Shown here in pieces: positions 59,501 to 64,000 of a DNA stretch of 64,000 nt. Numbering within the stretch: the stretch's first letter is position 1; each line of letters begins with the position of its first letter. A model generated the notes under the pieces. That model saw only the letters and a list, made by a program, of their open reading frames with translations. It ran no database searches and was not told the origin of the DNA. Where the stretch lies: contig CM043005.1 in NCBI GenBank assembly GCA_023678885.1, positions 2,304,814 through 2,368,813 of the forward strand, in the 5' to 3' direction. Source of the DNA: Pogostemon cablin (taxonomy: Eukaryota; Streptophyta; Magnoliopsida; Lamiales; Lamiaceae). Position numbers and translations under genes: made by a program.

Positions 59501-60657
59501 GCCCAAAATTATGTAAAAACTCTTGATTCAATTATATGACTCAATTATAACTGATATATTTGTATTTAATTGTAACATAAATGAATACAAAATATATGAT
59601 TTAATTGAGTTATTAGTGAGTCGGTTGGGTGTGATTTATCAAAATTTTAAATTGAATCAATAATCGAATGAATCAAGGACTTTTTCTTCATTTCAAGTCT
59701 CTGAAGAGTTATTCTAAAATTTAAAATAAAAAAAAAAATTGATAAAGGCAAAGAGGTATTTTCCCTCATTACTTCTTAGTTCTTCCCTTTATATTTCATT
59801 TCATTTAATTAGGAGGTACATAACACCGTTGTAATTTAATTGAAGTACTTTATCGTTTGAAAATAGGATGTAATCGAGCCGAGCCGAACATCTCCGGGCT
59901 CAAAGCTCGGCTCGAATTTTTTTAAAGGGCTCGTGCTCGGCTCGAGCTCGATTCGAATTTTATTTTTTAAGCTCGAGTTCGGCTCGTGTGTAAAATATAG
60001 AGCTCGCGAACAGTTCGCGAGCTCGGCTCGAAATATTTTTACTGAATAAAAAAAAAATAAACTCGAGCTCGAATTCGGCTCGATAAAAACTAGTCCTTTG
60101 TTCTAACTCGGGCTCGTTCGGCTCGTTAAGCTGAAAATAATTTATTTTTTAGTTTTTTAATGTATAAAGGTTTGAGTGAGGTCTCATGAATAATAAAATT
60201 TTATTAATAATTTTTTTTATAAAAAGTGGAATCTAGAGCTATTATAAATTTTTATTAATTATTAGAAGTATTAATTATTAATTAAAATATATATTAATAA
60301 TATAACAAAAGATTTTTTTAATTAACATTTATAAGTATATGGAGTATGTATTTAATTTAAATTTTGGAGTAAGTCTTGTGTGAAACCGTCTCACGTAAAT
60401 ATTTACATGAGACGAATAAAAAGTGATAATATTATTAATTAAAAGTGATATTCAATCGATAAAAAGTAATAATAGTGTAGTGAACTATTTTATGAACAAT
60501 TTATAATATAAACAAAACTAACATTTTATATGCAATATAGCGAAAGTGCTAACATTTTATAAACTTTTTATTCGTCTCACGTAAGACCTTATGTAAGACG
60601 GTGTCACACAAGTATTTGCCTAAAATTTGAATGTATCCTTATGTTATCCCATTAACT

Positions 60658-60696
<39 letters not shown>

Positions 60697-61472
60697 AAAG
60701 ACAAATACGGTGTATATAAATTCGAAATTTCTCCTTCAAATAAAATTATATTATTAAAATATAAATAAATAATTATATTAAATTAATTTATTTTTACATA
60801 TATATACATATATATATATACATATATTTATGTATTAATGAGGTGTCGACTTTAAAATACTTATAATTTTATTAATTACTACTCCTTCCGTCCCATAATA
60901 CTTTTCTCACTTTCCTCATTTGTTTGCCCCACAAAACCTTTCACCCCCTAACAAAGAAAATATCACTTTATCCAACAACCTCAAAAGTTACTTTAGTTTT
61001 AAATTTGTCACTCTTTTTTCACACACATATCATTACTTTATATGTTTTTTATTACCTAAAAATACTACAATACCCTCCAAAGTCAATAAAGTTGGTCAAA
61101 AAATGTAACTTTTCTTAAATAACGTGGAACAGTAAAGGTGAAAACTTTTCCGAAATGGAGGGAGTATTAGTTAAAATTTAATGTATATAAATACATATAT
61201 TTATTCAAATTTAAGTATAAATAAATCAAAACTAAATCTTATATAGAAATAAAAAATAAAAAATTTAAATCTTTAAACCCATTATAAATATGACTTTCAA
61301 TTCATTATTTAGAATTAATAACATGCACTCTCTTTTTAATTTTATTTTTATTAATTACGTTTTAATAATTTCATTATTTTCATTGTCATACTTTAAAATT
61401 TTTCTTTAATTTAAAGTATATTATATTTTTAAAATTATAAATTTATATTCCTTATAAATTATATTGATAAAA

Positions 61473-61565
<93 letters not shown>

Positions 61566-64000
61566 TTTATTTATTTATGTAAAAATTTTAAACTCTAAAA
61601 TTACCATATTAATATGTTATAATAAATAATAACAATAATAATAATAATAATAATGGAGTAATAATATGAAGAATGAACATATTGACCACTATTCGAGCCT
61701 ATTATCGAACACGTTCACGAGCCTATAAACGAACACATTCGCGAGCTTAATAAATGAACATGTTCGTGAGCCTATAAACGAACATGTTCGCGAGCTTTTA
61801 AACGAACATGTTCGCGAACACGTTCGCGAGCCTGTAAACGAACACGTTCGCGAGCTTTCGAGCCAAACACCCTCGGGCTCGAGTTCGGTTCGAAAAATAA
61901 TCGAGCTCGAAAATCGAGCTCGGCTCGTCTCGTTTTTTTCCACGAACGAACTCGAACGAATTTTTCTTCGAATCGAGTCCCGAATAACTTGCGAGCGGCT
62001 TGATTCGTTTACATTCCTATTTGAAAATAGAGTGGGGGACCTTTTTCAAAAGGACAATGTCCTATTGGCTCTCAAACTTATATGACAGGATTCCCTCTAT
62101 CTTTTATTTTTTGCATTTAAACCCTTTTTGTTATTAAATTGAATCAAACAATCCCTTCTTCTTATCTAATTAAAACAATGAAACTCTTCCCGTTAAAAAA
62201 TTATGAAACGGCGTTTAGATATATGGAAATCCAACGTCTCTCTTTCCTTCTTCAGGTTTTACTGTTTTTATCATCAGAGCTGCAATCGCCGCCATTTTTT
62301 CCGTCACCAAGGCCGCGGTCGTCGAAGTCCCCCACCAAGTTCTGCCACCATGAACTGAAGGAAGCCACCGATGAATTCCGATCTATCTTAGGCCACGGAG
62401 GATCCGGCGCCGTCTACAAAGGAATACTAGAGACGGCGCTCCGGTGGCGGTGAAACGGATCGACATTGGAGAAGAGAGGGGCAAGAAGATCTTCAAATCC
62501 GAAGTTGCGGCTATATCGGGTCTCCAGCACGGCGGCGGTGACCCTGTTGAATCTGTTCGGGTACGGGTTGGCTTTTCTAGGAGTCGAGTATTATAATAAT
62601 TCGAAATTGCAGGGTTTGAATCATGATATAGAGAGAGAGAGGATAGAGATGCAGAAGCTTATTTAGGGATATTAAAAGAAATTAATCAATTCTTACTGAT
62701 AGAAATTTGGGGTGTTTAATTATTAGATTGAGTAGTGTTTTCTATCTAGATCATGGTTGTTCATGTTTGTTGGTGTAATTGAAGATTTATAATTCTTCTT
62801 CTGTTCTTCATAATGTATCACTTATCAGTTCATATGTATTTTAGAATTTAGATCCTCTCTCTCCTCTTTCTCTCTCGTACATTCTTGCAAGATTTCATCG
62901 TTCTTAAGTTGGGTGGTATATGGGGATGGAAGAAGCTGATGTAGAGTTGTTGAATTCAGATTTGAAAATCCGAGTTTTGTGTGTACAAGTCGAACGAAGT
63001 CCCGCTATAAGCTGCAACTTCGGAGATCTTCTCGCCCCTCTCTTCTCCGATGTCGATCGCTTCACCGCCACCAGAGCGCTGTCGCTCGATATTCCTTTGT
63101 AGGTGGCACTGGATCCTCCGCGGCCTAAGATAGATTGGAATCCGTCGGTGGCTTCCTTCAGTTCATGGTGGGGATGGAAAAAATGGCGGTGATTGCAGCT
63201 GGGATGATAAGAACAGTAAAACCTGAAGAAGGAAAGAGAAAGACGTTGGGTTTTAATGCTGTTTCATAATTTTTTAACGGGAAGAGTTTCATTGTTTTAA
63301 TTAGATAAGAAGAAGGGTTTGTTTGATCCAATTTAATAACAAAAATGGTTTAAATGCAAAAAATTAAAGATAGAGGGCTTACATGATCCTGTCATATAAG
63401 TTTTTGAGGGCCAATCTGACATTTTGCCCTTTTCAAAACAATAAATATCACGTGTGGCATGCTAATTAAATTACTAACAGAACAAATTAAAGACTCATCA
63501 TCTTATTGTGTACACACTCCTATTATTATAAAATAAAATTAATATTTATAAAAAATCTAAATTACCCATAATTTACATACACGCTTTCTTGCACTTTATA
63601 CACATCCCATTATATTAAAACACATATTAATAAGAAAAAAACTATCCGCAGATCATGTAATATACTCCCTTAACAAATACGTAATTGTTATGCTATATTA
63701 AGACAAATTTGGTAATAATTTACGTTTCTCTTATAAATTAAAATAGATATATTTTAGTAATTATTATATGTATTTCATCTTAATTTTTTACAGAAAAAAT
63801 TATTGATTCTTTCATGATTTAACTTTTTATTTCATATATTATTTATTCTAGGAATTATTTATAACATAATTTAATTGAACTGTTGTCGTCTGTTATTTAT
63901 AGGTACAATTTTTTTTATTGAAATGTTATCACTTTTTATTTGTCTTATAATTGTTTATAAAATAATTTGGTTGTTTGGTTATCACTTTTCTTTGATCAGT

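Overview
The window is nuclear DNA of a flowering plant. It is very AT-rich, its genes carry introns with GT/AG splice sites, it has a nuclear-type tRNA-His gene, and more than half of it is transposon-derived. The protein sequences are eudicot-like. An asterid such as a member of Lamiales is plausible, but I cannot prove it from sequence alone.

Real genes are few. A U/P-type cyclin of the CYCU3/CYCP1 kind (13765-14524, minus), a Ran GTPase-activating protein (41745-43346, plus) and the chloroplast RNA-binding protein CSP41a (44346-46145, minus, six exons) occur in that order. As I recall, their Arabidopsis counterparts are the adjacent loci At3g63120, At3g63130 and At3g63140, so this looks like conserved microsynteny stretched by transposons. 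Further right are a tRNA-His(GUG) gene (52702-52773) and a five-exon gene for a coiled-coil protein of unknown role (54553-56206). An intronless PYR/PYL abscisic-acid receptor copy (16370-16900, minus) has lost its C-terminal helix and ends inside a LINE RNase H fragment.

The central structure is a direct duplication. The stretch 38860-44560 (RanGAP promoter and gene plus the last exon of CSP41a) has a decayed second copy spread over 17640-31720. In that copy most of the RanGAP coding region is replaced by a Ty3/gypsy-type element, and a Ty1/copia element, two small MITEs and a hAT-like element have inserted. Each copy shows the empty site for elements carried only by the other, so insertion boundaries and target duplications can be read directly.

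Mobile DNA from left to right: LINE 3' end (1-1823); Tourist-like MITE (2538-2990); AT microsatellites and GTATAC MITEs (4560-7760); a hAT-like element with a nested Stowaway (9715-10473); a hAT-like element with GGGGC arrays (12989-13540); the Ale-like copia element (19348-24075); the gypsy/LARD element (24669-29794); a hAT-like element with TTCGAAT arrays (30861-31491); a second non-autonomous gypsy element with two LTRs (33062-37347) and a related solo LTR (37719-38628); MULE-type elements (40216-40711, 56303-57608, 58159-59313); a hAT-like element with GGTATACC motifs (48004-50008); a hAT-like element with GAGCTCG motifs (59864-62019); and a long inverted repeat carrying two head-to-head copies of a receptor-kinase fragment (62047-63441).

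The observations most worth following are the four hAT-like elements that share ends and 8-bp target duplications but carry four unrelated subterminal repeat motifs, the kinase hairpin, the filled/empty-site pairs in the duplication, and the ABA receptor truncated by a LINE.
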